From Halictus rubicundus (lineage: Eukaryota > Arthropoda > Insecta > Hymenoptera > Halictidae), in the NCBI RefSeq assembly GCF_050948215.1, contig NW_027488955.1:62001-126000 (forward strand): a DNA stretch of 64,000 bases, written 5' to 3'. Shown piece after piece: positions 39,491 through 54,700 of the stretch (its first letter is position 1; every line of letters begins with the position of its first letter). Made by a program: the position numbers and the translations under genes. A model generated the notes under the pieces. It was not told the DNA's origin and ran no database searches. It saw only the letters and a program-made list of their open reading frames with translations.

Positions 39491-39874
39491 AGAGGATAGG
39501 ATAGGATAGAGGATAGGATAGGATAGAGGATGGGATAGGATAGAGGATAGGAAACGATAGAGGATAGGATAGGATAGGATAGTGGGTAGGATAGGATAGA
39601 GGATAGGATAGGATAGAGGACAGGATATGATAGAGGATAGGATAGGATAGGATAGTGGGTAGGATAGGATAGAGGATAGGATAGGATAGAGGACAGGATA
39701 TGATACAGGATAGGATAGGATAGAGGATAGGATAGGATAGGATAGAGGATATTATAAGATAGAGGATATGATAGGATAGACGATAGGATAGGATAGAAGA
39801 TAGGATAGGATCGAGGATAGGATAGGACAGAGGATAGGATAGGATAGAGGATAGGATAGTATATAGGATAGGAT

Positions 39875-41307
39875 AGAGGATAGGATAGGATAGAGGATAG
39901 GATAGAGGATAGGATAGGATAGAGGATTGGATAGGATAGAGGATAGGATATGATAGAGGATAGGATAGGATAGAGGATAGGATAGGATAGAGGATTGGAT
40001 AGGATAGAGGATAGGATAGCATAGAGGATAGGATACGATAGAGGATACGATAGGATAGGATAGAGTATAAGATAGGATAGAGGATAGGATAGGATAGAGG
40101 ACAGTATAGGATAGAGGTTACGATCTTATAGAAAATAGGATATTATAGAGGAAAGTATTGGATAGTGGAAAGGATAGGATAGAGGATAGGATAGGGAATT
40201 GTATAGGAAAGAGGATAGGAGACGAAAGAGGATAGGATTGGATAGGATAGTGGGTAGGATAGGATAGAGGATAGGATAGGATAGAGAATAGGATAGGATA
40301 GAGGATAGGAAAGAGGATAGGATATGATAGAGGATCGGATAGGATAGAGGATTGGATAGGATAGAGGATAGGATAGGATAGAGGATACGATAGGATAGGG
40401 TAGAGGATAGGATAGGATAGAGGATAGGATAGGATAGAGGATAGGATAGGATAGAGGATAGGATATGATAGAGGATAGGATAGGATAGAGGATAGGATAG
40501 GATAGAGGATAGGATAGGATAGAGGATAGGATAAGATAGAGGATATGATACGATAGAGGATAGGATAGGATAGAGGATAGGATAGGATAGAGGATGGGAT
40601 AGGATAGAGGATAGGATACGATAGAGGATAGGATAGGATAGGATAGTGGGTAGCATAGGATAGAGGATAGGATAGGATAGAGGACAGGATATGACAGAGG
40701 ATAGGATAGGATAGTGGATAGGATAGGATAGAGGATAGGATAGGATAGAGGATATTATAAGATAGAGGATATGATAGGATAGACGATAGGATATGATAGA
40801 AGATAGGATAGGATCGAGGATAGGATAGGACAGAGGATAGGATAGGATAGAGGATAGGATAGTATATAGGATAGGATAGAGGATAGGATAAGATAGAGGA
40901 TAGGATAGGATAGAGGATAGGACAGGATAGAGGATAGGATACGATAGAGGATACGAATGGATAGGATAGAGGGTAGGATAGGATAGAGGATAGGATAGGA
41001 TAGAGGATAGGATAGGATAGAGGATAGGATATGATAGAGGATAGGATAGGATAAAGGATAGGATAAGATAGAGGATAGGATAGGATAGAGGATAGGATAT
41101 GATAGAGGATACGAATGGATAGGATAGAGCATAGGATACGATAGAGGATAGGATAGGGGATTCGATAGGATAGAGGATAGGATAGGATAGAGGATAGGAT
41201 ATGATAGAGGATAGGAGAGGATAGAGGATAGGACAGGATAGATGATAGGATAGGATAGAGGATAGGATAAGATAGAGGATAGGATAGGATAGAGGATAGG
41301 ATAGGAT
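39875..41307. repeat. About 1.43-kb segment repeated 5954 bp downstream
   Basis: This segment matches 45829-47261 at an exact offset of 5954 bp. Landmarks are CGATCTTATAGAAAATAGG (40121 and 46075), GTGGGTAGCAT (ending 40656 and 46610) and AATGGATAGGATAGAGCAT (ending 41132 and 47086). The unusual variants GAAAGTATTGGATAGTGG and GGAATTGTATAGG are shared by both. Confidence 0.85.
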
Positions 41308-44300
41308 AGAGGATAGGATAGGATAGAGGATAGGATAAGATAGAGGATAGGATAGGATAGAGGATAGGATAAGATAGAGGATAGGATAGGATAGAGGATA
41401 GGATAGGATAGAGGATACGATACGATAGAGGTTACGAATGGATAGGATAGAGGGTAGGATAGGATAGAGGATAGGATAGGATAGAGGATAGGATAGGATA
41501 GAGGATAGGATAAGATAGAGGATAGGATAGGATAGAGGATAGGATAGGATAGAGGATACGATACGATAGAGGATACGAATGGATAGGATAGAGGGTAGGA
41601 TAGGATAGAGGATAGGATAGGATAGAGGATAGGATAGGATAGAGGATAGGATAGGATAGAGGATAGGATAGGATAGAGGATAGGATAGGATAGAGGATAG
41701 GATAGGATAGGATAGTGGGTAGGATAGGATAGAGGATAGGATAGGATAGAGGACAGGATATGATACAGGATAGGATAGGATAGAGGATAGGATAGGATAG
41801 GATAGAGGATATTATAAGATAGAGGATATGATAGGATAGACGATAGGATAGGATAGAAGATAGGATAGGATCGAGGATAGGATAGGACAGAGGATAGGAT
41901 AGGATAGAGGATAGGATAGTATATAGGATAGGATAGAGGATAGGATATGATAGAGGTTATGATAGGATAGAGGATAGGATAAGATAGAGGATAGGATAGG
42001 ATAGAGGATAGGATAGGGTGGAGGATAGGATACGATAGAGGATACGAATGGATAGGAGAGAGCATAGGATACGATAGAGGATAGGATAGGGGATTGGATA
42101 GGATGGAGGATAGGATAGGATAGAGGATAGGATATGATAGAGGATAGGAGAGGATAGAGGATAGGACAGGATAGAGGATAGGATAGGATAGAGGATTGGA
42201 TAGGATAGAGGATAGGATATGATAGAGGATACGATAGGATAGGATAGAGGACAGGATAGGATAGATGATAGGATAGGATAGAGGATAGGATAAGATAGAG
42301 GATAGGATAGGATAGAGGATAGGATAGGATAGAGGATATTATAAGATAGAGGATATGATAGGATAGACGATAGGATATTATAGAAGATAGGATAGGATCG
42401 AGGATAGGATACGACAGAGGATAGGATAGGATAGAGGATAGGATAGTATATAGGATAGGATAGAGGATAGGATAAGATAGAGGATAGGATAGGATAGAGG
42501 ATAGGACAGGATAGAGGATAGGATACGATAGAGGATACGAATGGATAGGATAGAGGGTAGGATAGGATAGAGGATAGGATAGGATAGAGGATAGGATAGG
42601 ATAGAGGATAGGATATGATAGAGGTTAGGATAGGATAGAGGATAGGATAAGATAGAGGATAGGATAGGATAGAGGATAGGATAGGGTGGAGGATAGGATA
42701 CGATAGAGGATACGAATGGATAGGAGAGAGCATAGGATACGATAGAGGATAGGATAGGGGATTGGATAGGATAGAGGATAGGATAGGATAGAGGATAGGA
42801 TATGATAGAGGATAGGAGAGTATAGAGGATAGGATAGGACAGAGGATAGGATAGGATAGAGGATAGGATAGGAAAGAGGATAGGATAAGTTAGAGGATAC
42901 GATAGGATAGAGGATAGGATAATATAGAGGATAGAATAGGATAGAGGATAGGATAGGATAGAGGATTGGATAGGATAGAGGATAGGATATGATAGAGGAT
43001 AGGATAGAGGATAGGATAGGATAGATGATAGGATAGAGGATAGGATAGAGGATAGGATAGGATAGAGGATTGGATAGGATAGAGGATAGGATATGATAGA
43101 GGATAGGATAGGATAGAGGATAGGATAGGATAGAGGATAGGATAGGATAGAGGATAGGATAAGATAGAGGATAGGATAGGATAGAGGATAGGATAAGATA
43201 GAGGATAGGATAGGATAGAGGATAGGATAGGATAGAGGATACGATACGATAGAGGTTACGAATGGATAGGATAGAGGGTAGGATAGGATAGAGGATAGGA
43301 TAGGATAGAGGATAGGATAGGATAGAGGATAGGATAAGATAGAGGATAGGATAGGATAGAGGATAGGATAGGATAGAGGATACGATACGATAGAGGATAC
43401 GAATGGATAGGATAGAGGGTAGGATAGGATAGAGGATAGGATAGGATAGAGGATAGGATAGGATAGATGATAGGATAGGATAGAGGATAGGATAGGATAG
43501 AGGATAGGATAGGATAGAGGATAGGATAGGATAGAGGATAGGATAGGATAGGATAGTGGGTAGGATAGGATAGAGGATAGGATAGGATAGAGGACAGGAT
43601 ATGATACAGGATAGGATAGGATAGAGGATAGGATAGGATAGGATAGAGGATATTATAAGATAGAGGATATGATAGGATAGACGATAGGATAGGATAGAAG
43701 ATAGGATAGGATCGAGGATAGGATAGGACAGAGGATAGGATAGGATAGAGGATAGGATAGTATATAGGATAGGATAGAGGATAGGATATGATAGAGGTTA
43801 TGATAGGATAGAGGATAGGATAAGATAGAGGATAGGATAGGATAGAGGATAGGATAGGGTGGAGGATAGGATACGATAGAGGATACGAATGGATAGGAGA
43901 GAGCATAGGATACGATAGAGGATAGGATAGGGGATTGGATAGGATGGAGGATAGGATAGGATAGAGGATAGGATATGATAGAGGATAGGAGAGGATAGAG
44001 GATAGGACAGGATAGAGGATAGGATAGGATAGAGGATTGGATAGGATAGAGGATAGGATATGATAGAGGATACGATAGGATAGGATAGAGGACAGGATAG
44101 GATAGATGATAGGATAGGATAGAGGATAGGATAAGATAGAGGATAGGATAGGATAGAGGATAGGATAGGATAGAGGATATTATAAGATAGAGGATATGAT
44201 AGGATAGACGATAGGATATTATAGAAGATAGGATAGGATCGAGGATAGGATACGACAGAGGATAGGATAGGATAGAGGATAGGATAGTATATAGGATAGG

Positions 44301-45828
44301 ATAGAGGATAGGATAAGATAGAGGATAAGATAGGATAGAGGATAGGACAGGATAGAGGATAGGATACGATAGAGGATACGAATGGATAGGATAGAGGGTA
44401 GGATAGGATAGAGGATAGGATAGGATAGAGGATAGGATAGGATAGAGGATATGATATGATAGAGGGTAGGATAGGATAGAGGATAGGATAGGATAGAGGA
44501 TAGGATACGATAGAGGATAGGATAGGATAGAGGATAGGATAAGATAGAGGATAGGATAGGATAGAGGATGGGATAGGATAGAGGATAGGATACGATAGAG
44601 GATAGGATAGGATAGGATAGTGGGTAGGATAGGATAGAGGATAGGATAGGATAGAGGATAGGATATGATAGAGGATAGGATAGGATAGAGGATAGGATAG
44701 GATAGAGGATAGGATAGGAAAGAGGATAGGATAAGTTAGAGGATATGATAGGATAGAGGATTGGATAGGATAGAGGATAGGATAGGATAGAGGATAGGAT
44801 AGGATAGAGGATGGGATAGGATAGAGGATAGGAAACGATAGAGGATAGGATAGGATAGGATAGTGGGTAGGATAGGATAGAGGATAGGATAGGATAGAGG
44901 ACAGGATATGATAGAGGATAGGATAGGATAGGATAGTGGGTAGGATAGGATAGAGGATAGGATAGGATAGAGGACAGGATATGATACAGGATAGGATAGG
45001 ATAGAGGATAGGATAGGATAGGATAGAGGATATTATAAGATAGAGGATATGATAGGATAGACGATAGGATAGGATAGAAGATAGGATAGGATCGAGGATA
45101 GGATAGGACAGAGGATAGGATAGGATAGAGGATAGGATAGTATATAGGATAGGATAGAGGATAGGATAAGATAGAGGATAGGATAGGATAGAGGATAGGA
45201 CAGGATAGAGGATAGGATACGATAGAGGATACGAATGGATAGGATAGAGGGTAGGATAGGATAGAGGATAGGATAGGATAGAGGATAGGATAGGATAGAG
45301 GATAGGATATGATAGAGGTTAGGATAGGATAGAGGATAGGATAAGATAGAGGATAGGATAGGATAGAGGATAGGATAGGGTGGAGGATAGGATACGATAG
45401 AGGATACGAATGGATAGGAGAGAGCATAGGATACGATAGAGGATAGGATAGGGGATTGGATAGGATAGAGGATAGGATAGGATAGAGGATAGGATATGAT
45501 AGAGGATAGGAGAGTATAGAGGATAGGACAGGATAGATGATAGGATAGGATAGAGGATAGGATTGGATAGAGGATAGGATAGGATAGAGGATAGGATACG
45601 ATAGAGGATACGAAAGGATAGGATAGAGGGTAGGATAGGATAGAGGATAGGATAGGATAGAGGATTGGATAGGATAGAGGATAGGATATGATAGAGGATA
45701 GGATAGGATAGAGGATAGGATAGGAAAGAGGATAGGATAGGATAGAGGATAGGATAGGATAGAGGATAGGATAGGAAAGAGGATAGGATAGGATAGAGGA
45801 TAGGATAGGATAGAGGATAGGATAGGAT

Positions 45829-47261
45829 AGAGGATAGGATAGGATAGAGGATAGGATAGAGGATAGGATAGGATAGAGGATTGGATAGGATAGAGGATAG
45901 GATATGATAGAGGATAGGATAGGATAGAGGATAGGATAGGATAGAGGATTGGATAGGATAGAGGATAGGATAGCATAGAGGATAGGATACGATAGAGGAT
46001 ACGATAGGATAGGATAGAGTATAAGATAGGATAGAGGATAGGATAGGATAGAGGACAGTATAGGATAGAGGTTACGATCTTATAGAAAATAGGATATTAT
46101 AGAGGAAAGTATTGGATAGTGGAAAGGATAGGATAGAGGATAGGATAGGGAATTGTATAGGAAAGAGGATAGGAGACGAAAGAGGATAGGATTGGATAGG
46201 ATAGTGGGTAGGATAGGATAGAGGATAGGATAGGATAGAGAATAGGATAGGATAGAGGATAGGAAAGAGGATAGGATATGATAGAGGATCGGATAGGATA
46301 GAGGATTGGATAGGATAGAGGATAGGATAGGATAGAGGATACGATAGGATAGGGTAGAGGATAGGATAGGATAGAGGATAGGATAGGATAGAGGATAGGA
46401 TAGGATAGAGGATAGGATATGATAGAGGATAGGATAGGATAGAGGATAGGATAGGATAGAGGATAGGATAGGATAGAGGATAGGATAAGATAGAGGATAT
46501 GATACGATAGAGGATAGGATAGGATAGAGGATAGGATAGGATAGAGGATGGGATAGGATAGAGGATAGGATACGATAGAGGATAGGATAGGATAGGATAG
46601 TGGGTAGCATAGGATAGAGGATAGGATAGGATAGAGGACAGGATATGACAGAGGATAGGATAGGATAGTGGATAGGATAGGATAGAGGATAGGATAGGAT
46701 AGAGGATATTATAAGATAGAGGATATGATAGGATAGACGATAGGATATGATAGAAGATAGGATAGGATCGAGGATAGGATAGGACAGAGGATAGGATAGG
46801 ATAGAGGATAGGATAGTATATAGGATAGGATAGAGGATAGGATAAGATAGAGGATAGGATAGGATAGAGGATAGGACAGGATAGAGGATAGGATACGATA
46901 GAGGATACGAATGGATAGGATAGAGGGTAGGATAGGATAGAGGATAGGATAGGATAGAGGATAGGATAGGATAGAGGATAGGATATGATAGAGGATAGGA
47001 TAGGATAAAGGATAGGATAAGATAGAGGATAGGATAGGATAGAGGATAGGATATGATAGAGGATACGAATGGATAGGATAGAGCATAGGATACGATAGAG
47101 GATAGGATAGGGGATTCGATAGGATAGAGGATAGGATAGGATAGAGGATAGGATATGATAGAGGATAGGAGAGGATAGAGGATAGGACAGGATAGATGAT
47201 AGGATAGGATAGAGGATAGGATAAGATAGAGGATAGGATAGGATAGAGGATAGGATAGGAT
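45829..47261. repeat. Partner copy of the 5954-bp-spaced segment
   Basis: See 39875-41307. Its right part merges into the series of about 2.4-kb HOR copies starting near 46611, so this block appears to be the ancestral left edge of that series. Confidence 0.82.
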
Positions 47262-49020
47262 AGGGGATAGGATACGATAGAGGATACGAAAGGATAGGAT
47301 AGAGGGTAGGATAGGATAGAGGATAGGATAGGATAGAGGATAGGATAGGATAGAGGATAGGATAGGATGGAGGATAGGATAGGATAGAGGATAGGATAAG
47401 ATAGAGGATAGGATAGGATAGAGGATAGGATAGGATAGAGGATACGATACGATAGAGGATACGAATGGATAGGATAGAGGGTAGGATAGGATAGAGGATA
47501 GGATAGGATAGAGGATAGGATAGGATAGAGGATAGGATAGGATAGAGGATACGATAGGATAGGATAGAGGATACGATAGGATAGGATAGAGGATAGGATA
47601 GGATAGAGGATTGGATAGGATAGAGGATAGGATATGATAGAGGATAGGATAGGATAGAGGATAGGATAGGATAGAGGATAGAGGATAGGATAGGATAGAG
47701 GATAGGATAGGATAGAGGATAGAATAGGATAGAGGATAGGATAAGATAGAGGATAGGATAGGATAGAGGATAGGATAAGATAGAGGATAGGATAGGATAG
47801 AGGATAGGATAGGATAGAGGATAGGATACGATAGAGGTTACGAATGGATAGGATAGAGGGTAGGATAGGATAGAGGATAGGATAGGATAGAGGATAGGAT
47901 AGGATAGAGGATAGGATAAGATAGAGGATAGGATAGGATAGAGGATAGGATAGGATAGAGGATACGATACGATAGAGGATACGAATGGATAGGATAGAGG
48001 GTAGGATAGGATAGAGGATAGGATAGGATAGAGGATAGGATAGGATAGAGGATAGGATAGGATAGAGGATAGGATAGGATAGAGGATAGGATAGGATAGA
48101 GGATAGGATAGGATAGAGGATAGGATAGGATAGGATAGTGGGTAGGATAGGATAGAGGATAGGATAGGATAGAGGACAGGATATGATACAGGATAGGATA
48201 GGATAGAGGATAGGATAGGATAGGATAGAGGATATTATAAGATAGAGGATATGATAGGATAGACGATAGGATAGGATAGAAGATAGGATAGGATCGAGGA
48301 TAGGATAGGACAGAGGATAGGATAGGATAGAGGATAGGATAGTATATAGGATAGGATAGAGGATAGGATATGATAGAGGTTATGATAGGATAGAGGATAG
48401 GATAAGATAGAGGATAGGATAGGATAGAGGATAGGATAGGGTGGAGGATAGGATACGATAGAGGATACGAATGGATAGGAGAGAGCATAGGATACGATAG
48501 AGGATAGGATAGGGGATTGGATAGGATGGAGGATAGGATAGGATAGAGGATAGGATATGATAGAGGATAGGAGAGGATAGAGGATAGGACAGGATAGAGG
48601 ATAGGATAGGATAGAGGATTGGATAGGATAGAGGATAGGATATGATAGAGGATACGATAGGATAGGATAGAGGACAGGATAGGATAGATGATAGGATAGG
48701 ATAGAGGATAGGATAAGATAGAGGATAGGATAGGATAGAGGATAGGATAGGATAGAGGATATTATAAGATAGAGGATATGATAGGATAGACGATAGGATA
48801 TGATAGAAGATAGGATAGGATCGAGGATAGGATACGACAGAGGATAGGATAGGATAGAGGATAGGATAGTATATAGGATAGGATAGAGGATAGGATAAGA
48901 TAGAGGATAAGATAGGATAGAGGATAGGACAGGATAGAGGATAGGATAGGATAGAGGATAGGATACGATAGAGGATAGGATAGGATAGAGGATAGGATAG
49001 GATAGGATAGTGGGTAGCAT
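46611..49020. repeat. About 2.4-kb higher-order repeat, copy 1
   Basis: Three landmark variants recur in order: GTGGGTAGCAT (V), AATGGATAGGATAGAGCAT (Y) and AATGGATAGGAGAGAGCAT (X). Here, after V ends at 46610, Y ends at 47086, X at 48488 and the next V at 49020, a period of 2410 bp. V to Y is 476 bp. Confidence 0.85.
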
Positions 49021-51415
49021 AGGATAGAGGATAGGATAGGATAGAGGACAGGATATGACAGAGGATAGGATAGGATAGTGGATAGGATAGGATAGAGGAT
49101 AGGATAGGATAGAGGATATTATAAGATAGAGGATATGATAGGATAGACGATAGGATATGATAGAAGATAGGATAGGATCGAGGATAGGATAGGACAGAGG
49201 ATAGGATAGGATAGAGGATAGGATAGTATATAGGATAGGATGGAGGATAGGATAAGATAGAGGATAGGATAGGATAAAGGATAGGATAAGATAGAGGATA
49301 GGATAGGATAGAGGATAGGATATGATAGAGGATACGAATGGATAGGATAGAGCATAGGATACGATAGAGGATAGGATAGGGGATTCGATAGGATAGAGGA
49401 TAGGATAGGATAGAGGATAGGATATGATAGAGGATAGGAGAGGATAGAGGATAGGACAGGATAGATGATAGGATAGGATAGAGGATAGGATAAGATAGAG
49501 GATAGGATAGGATAGAGGATAGGATAGGATAGGGGATAGGATACGATAGAGGATACGAAAGGATAGGATAGAGGGTAGGATAGGATAGAGGATAGGATAG
49601 GATAGAGGATAGGATAGGATAGAGGATAGGATAGGATGGAGGATAGGATAGGATAGAGGATAGGATAAGATAGAGGATAGGATAGGATAGAGGATAGGAT
49701 AGGATAGAGGATACGATACGATAGAGGATACGAATGGATAGGATAGAGGGTAGGATAGGATAGAGGATAGGATAGGATAGAGGATAGGATAGGATAGAGG
49801 ATAGGATAGGATAGAGGATACGATAGGATAGGATAGAGAATACGATAGGATAGGATAGAGGATAGGATAGGATAGAGGATTGGATAGGATAGAGGATAGG
49901 ATATGATAGAGGATAGGATAGGATAGAGGATAGGATAGGATAGAGGATAGAGGATAGGATAGGATAGAGGATAGGATAGGATAGAGGATAGAATAGGATA
50001 GAGGATAGGATAAGATAGAGGATAGGATAGGATAGAGGATAGGATAAGATAGAGGATAGGATAGGATAGAGGATAGGATAGGATAGAGGATAGAGGATAG
50101 GATAGGATAGAGGATAGGATAGGATAGAGGATAGAATAGGATAGAGGATAGGATAAGATAGAGGATAGGATAGGATAGAGGATAGGATAAGATAGAGGAT
50201 AGGATAGGATAGAGGATAGGATAGGATAGAGGATAGGATACGATAGAGGTTACGAATGGATAGGATAGAGGGTAGGATAGGATAGAGGATAGGATAGGAT
50301 AGAGGATAGGATAGGATAGAGGATAGGATAAGATAGAGGATAGGATAGGATAGAGGATAGGATAGGATAGAGGATACGATACGATAGAGGATACGAATGG
50401 ATAGGATAGAGGGTAGGATAGGATAGAGGATAGGATAGGATAGAGGATAGGATAGGATAGAGGATAGGATAGGATAGAGGATAGGATAGGATAGAGGATA
50501 GGATAGGATAGAGGATAGGATAGGATAGAGGATAGGATAGGATAGGATAGTGGGTAGGATAGGATAGAGGATAGGATAGGATAGAGGACAGGATATGATA
50601 CAGGATAGGATAGGATAGAGGATAGGATAGGATAGGATAGAGGATATTATAAGATAGAGGATATGATAGGATAGACGATAGGATAGGATAGAAGATAGGA
50701 TAGGATCGAGGATAGGATAGGACAGAGGATAGGATAGGATAGAGGATAGGATAGTATATAGGATAGGATAGAGGATAGGATATGATAGAGGTTATGATAG
50801 GATAGAGGATAGGATAAGATAGAGGATAGGATAGGATAGAGGATAGGATAGGGTGGAGGATAGGATACGATAGAGGATACGAATGGATAGGAGAGAGCAT
50901 AGGATACGATAGAGGATAGGATAGGGGATTGGATAGGATGGAGGATAGGATAGGATAGAGGATAGGATATGATAGAGGATAGGAGAGGATAGAGGATAGG
51001 ACAGGATAGAGGATAGGATAGGATAGAGGATTGGATAGGATAGAGGATAGGATATGATAGAGGATACGATAGGATAGGATAGAGGACAGGATAGGATAGA
51101 TGATAGGATAGGATAGAGGATAGGATAAGATAGAGGATAGGATAGGATAGAGGATAGGATAGGATAGAGGATATTATAAGATAGAGGATATGATAGGATA
51201 GACGATAGGATATGATAGAAGATAGGATAGGATCGAGGATAGGATACGACAGAGGATAGGATAGGATAGAGGATAGGATAGAGGATAGGATAAGATAGAG
51301 GATAAGATAGGATAGAGGATAGGACAGGATAGAGGATAGGATAGGATAGAGGATAGGATACGATAGAGGATAGGATAGGATAGAGGATAGGATAGGATAG
51401 GATAGTGGGTAGCAT
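49021..51415. repeat. About 2.4-kb higher-order repeat, copy 2
   Basis: Y ends at 49355, X at 50900 and V at 51415, a period of 2395 bp. V to Y is 335 bp, 141 bp shorter than in copy 1, because a group of monomers including a GGACAGG variant is missing. Extra GGATAGAATAGG monomers are present around 49985-50140. Confidence 0.85.
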
Positions 51416-53684
51416 AGGATAGAGGATAGGATAGGATAGAGGACAGGATATGACAGAGGATAGGATAGGATAGTGGATAGGATAGGATAGAGGATAGGAT
51501 AGGATAGAGGATATTATAAGATAGAGGATATGATAGGATAGACGATAGGATATGATAGAAGATAGGATAGGATCGAGGATAGGATAGGACAGAGGATAGG
51601 ATAGGATAGAGGATAGGATAGTATATAGGATAGGATGGAGGATAGGATAAGATAGAGGATAGGATAGGATAAAGGATAGGATAAGATAGAGGATAGGATA
51701 GGATAGAGGATAGGATATGATAGAGGATACGAATGGATAGGATAGAGCATAGGATACGATAGAGGATAGGATAGGGGATTCGATAGGATAGAGGATAGGA
51801 TAGGATAGAGGATAGGATATGATAGAGGATAGGAGAGGATAGAGGATAGGACAGGATAGATGATAGGATAGGATAGAGGATAGGATAAGATAGAGGATAG
51901 GATAGGATAGAGGATAGGATAGGATAGGGGATAGGATACGATAGAGGATACGAAAGGATAGGATAGAGGGTAGGATAGGATAGAGGATAGGATAGGATAG
52001 AGGATAGGATAGGATAGAGGATAGGATAGGATGGAGGATAGGATAGGATAGAGGATAGGATAAGATAGAGGATAGGATAGGATAGAGGATAGGATAGGAT
52101 AGAGGATACGATACGATAGAGGATACGAATGGATAGGATAGAGGGTAGGATAGGATAGAGGATAGGATAGGATAGAGGATAGGATAGGATAGAGGATAGG
52201 ATAGGATAGAGGATACGATAGGATAGGATAGAGGATACGATAGGATAGGATAGAGGATAGGATAGGATAGAGGATTGGATAGGATAGAGGATAGGATATG
52301 ATAGAGGATAGGATAGGATAGAGGATAGGATAGGATAGAGGATAGAGGATAGGATAGGATAGAGGATAGGATAGGATAGAGGATAGAATAGGATAGAGGA
52401 TAGGATAAGATAGAGGATAGGATAGGATAGAGGATAGGATAAGATAGAGGATAGGATAGGATAGAGGATAGGATAGGATAGAGGATAGGATACGATAGAG
52501 GTTACGAATGGATAGGATAGAGGGTAGGATAGGATAGAGGATAGGATAGGATAGAGGATAGGATAGGATAGAGGATAGGATAAGATAGAGGATAGGATAG
52601 GATAGAGGATAGGATAGGATAGAGGATACGATACGATAGAGGATACGAATGGATAGGATAGAGGGTAGGATAGGATAGAGGATAGGATAGGATAGAGGAT
52701 AGGATAGGATAGAGGATAGGATAGGATAGAGGATAGGATAGGATAGAGGATAGGATAGGATAGAGGATAGGATAGGATAGAGGATAGGATAGGATAGGAT
52801 AGTGGGTAGGATAGGATAGAGGATAGGATAGGATAGAGGACAGGATATGATACAGGATAGGATAGGATAGAGGATAGGATAGGATAGGATAGAGGATATT
52901 ATAAGATAGAGGATATGATAGGATAGACGATAGGATAGGATAGAAGATAGGATAGGATCGAGGATAGGATAGGACAGAGGATAGGATAGGATAGAGGATA
53001 GGATAGTATATAGGATAGGATAGAGGATAGGATATGATAGAGGTTATGATAGGATAGAGGATAGGATAAGATAGAGGATAGGATAGGATAGAGGATAGGA
53101 TAGGGTGGAGGATAGGATACGATAGAGGATACGAATGGATAGGAGAGAGCATAGGATACGATAGAGGATAGGATAGGGGATTGGATAGGATGGAGGATAG
53201 GATAGGATAGAGGATAGGATATGATAGAGGATAGGAGAGGATAGAGGATAGGACAGGATAGAGGATAGGATAGGATAGAGGATTGGATAGGATAGAGGAT
53301 AGGATATGATAGAGGATACGATAGGATAGGATAGAGGACAGGATAGGATAGATGATAGGATAGGATAGAGGATAGGATAAGATAGAGGATAGGATAGGAT
53401 AGAGGATAGGATAGGATAGAGGATATTATAAGATAGAGGATATGATAGGATAGACGATAGGATATGATAGAAGATAGGATAGGATCGAGGATAGGATACG
53501 ACAGAGGATAGGATAGGATAGAGGATAGGATAGTATATAGGATAGGATAGAGGATAGGATAAGATAGAGGATAAGATAGGATAGAGGATAGGACAGGATA
53601 GAGGATAGGATAGGATAGAGGATAGGATACGATAGAGGATAGGATAGGATAGAGGATAGGATAGGATAGGATAGTGGGTAGCAT
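51416..53684. repeat. About 2.3-kb higher-order repeat, copy 3
   Basis: Y ends at 51750, X at 53152 and V at 53684, a period of 2269 bp. V to Y is again 335 bp, so copy 3 shares the 141-bp loss with copy 2 but lacks the extra monomers of copy 2. Y to X is 1402 bp, the same as in copy 1. Confidence 0.85.
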
Positions 53685-54700
53685 AGGATAGAGGATAGGA
53701 TAGGATAGAGGACAGGATATGACAGAGGATAGGATAGGATAGTGGATAGGATAGGATAGAGGATAGGATAGGATAGAGGATATTATAAGATAGAGGATAT
53801 GATAGGATAGACGATAGGATATGATAGAAGATAGGATATGATCGAGGATAGGATAGGACAGAGGATAGGATAGGATAGAGGATAGGATAGTATATAGGAT
53901 AGGATGGAGGATAGGATAAGATAGAGGATAGGATAGGATAGAGGATAGGACAGGATAGAGGATAGGATACGATAGAGGATACGAATGGATAGGATAGAGG
54001 GTAGGATAGGATAGAGGACAGGATAGGATAGAGGATAGGATAGGATAGAGGATAGGATATGATAGAGGATAGGATAGGATAAAGGATAGGATAAGATAGA
54101 GGATAGGATAGGATAGAGGATAGGATACGATAGAGGATACGAATGGATAGGATAGAGCATAGGATACGATAGAGGATAGGATAGGGGATTCGATAGGATA
54201 GAGGATAGGATAGGATAGAGGATAGGATATGATAGAGGATAGGAGAGGATAGAGGATAGGACAGGATAGATGATAGGATAGGATAGAGGATAGGATAAGA
54301 TAGAGGATAGGATAGGATAGAGGATAGGATAGGATAGAGGATAGGATACGATAGAGGATACGAAAAGATAGGATAGAGGGTAGGATAGGATAGAGGATAG
54401 GATAGGATAGAGGATAGGATAGGATAGAGAATAGGATAGGATAGAGGATAGGATAGGATAGAGGATAGGATAAGATAGAGGATAGGATAGGATAGAGGAT
54501 AGGATAGGATAGAGGATACGATACGATAGAGGATACGAATGCATAGGATAGAGGGTAGGATAGGATAGAGGATAGGATAGGATAGAGGATAGGATAGGAT
54601 AGAGGATAGGATATGATAGAGGATAGGATAGGACAGAGGATAGGATAGGATAGAGGATACGATAGGAAAGATGATAGGATAAGTTAGAGGATACGATAGG
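53685..54700. repeat. About 2.4-kb higher-order repeat, partial copy 4
   Basis: Y ends at 54160, 476 bp after V, as in copy 1. The series then breaks down, with a CGAATGCATAGG variant at 54536 and a change to block D monomers near 54.7 kb. No X landmark follows. Confidence 0.75.

Larger units (their letters stand above)
31500..54700. repeat. 17-bp satellite array, block C
   Basis: Same monomer, different variant set. From about 33 kb, CGAATGGATAGGATAGAGGG, GGATAAGTTAGAGGATATG, GGATCGAGGATAGG and GGATAGTATATAGG are frequent, while the block A/B variant GATATTATAGGAAAGAGG is absent. The stretch 31.5-33 kb is transitional and shares variants with both sides. Nothing gene-like is visible. The longest minus-strand open frame, 33112-37122, is explained by the stop-free repeat. 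Confidence 0.95.
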
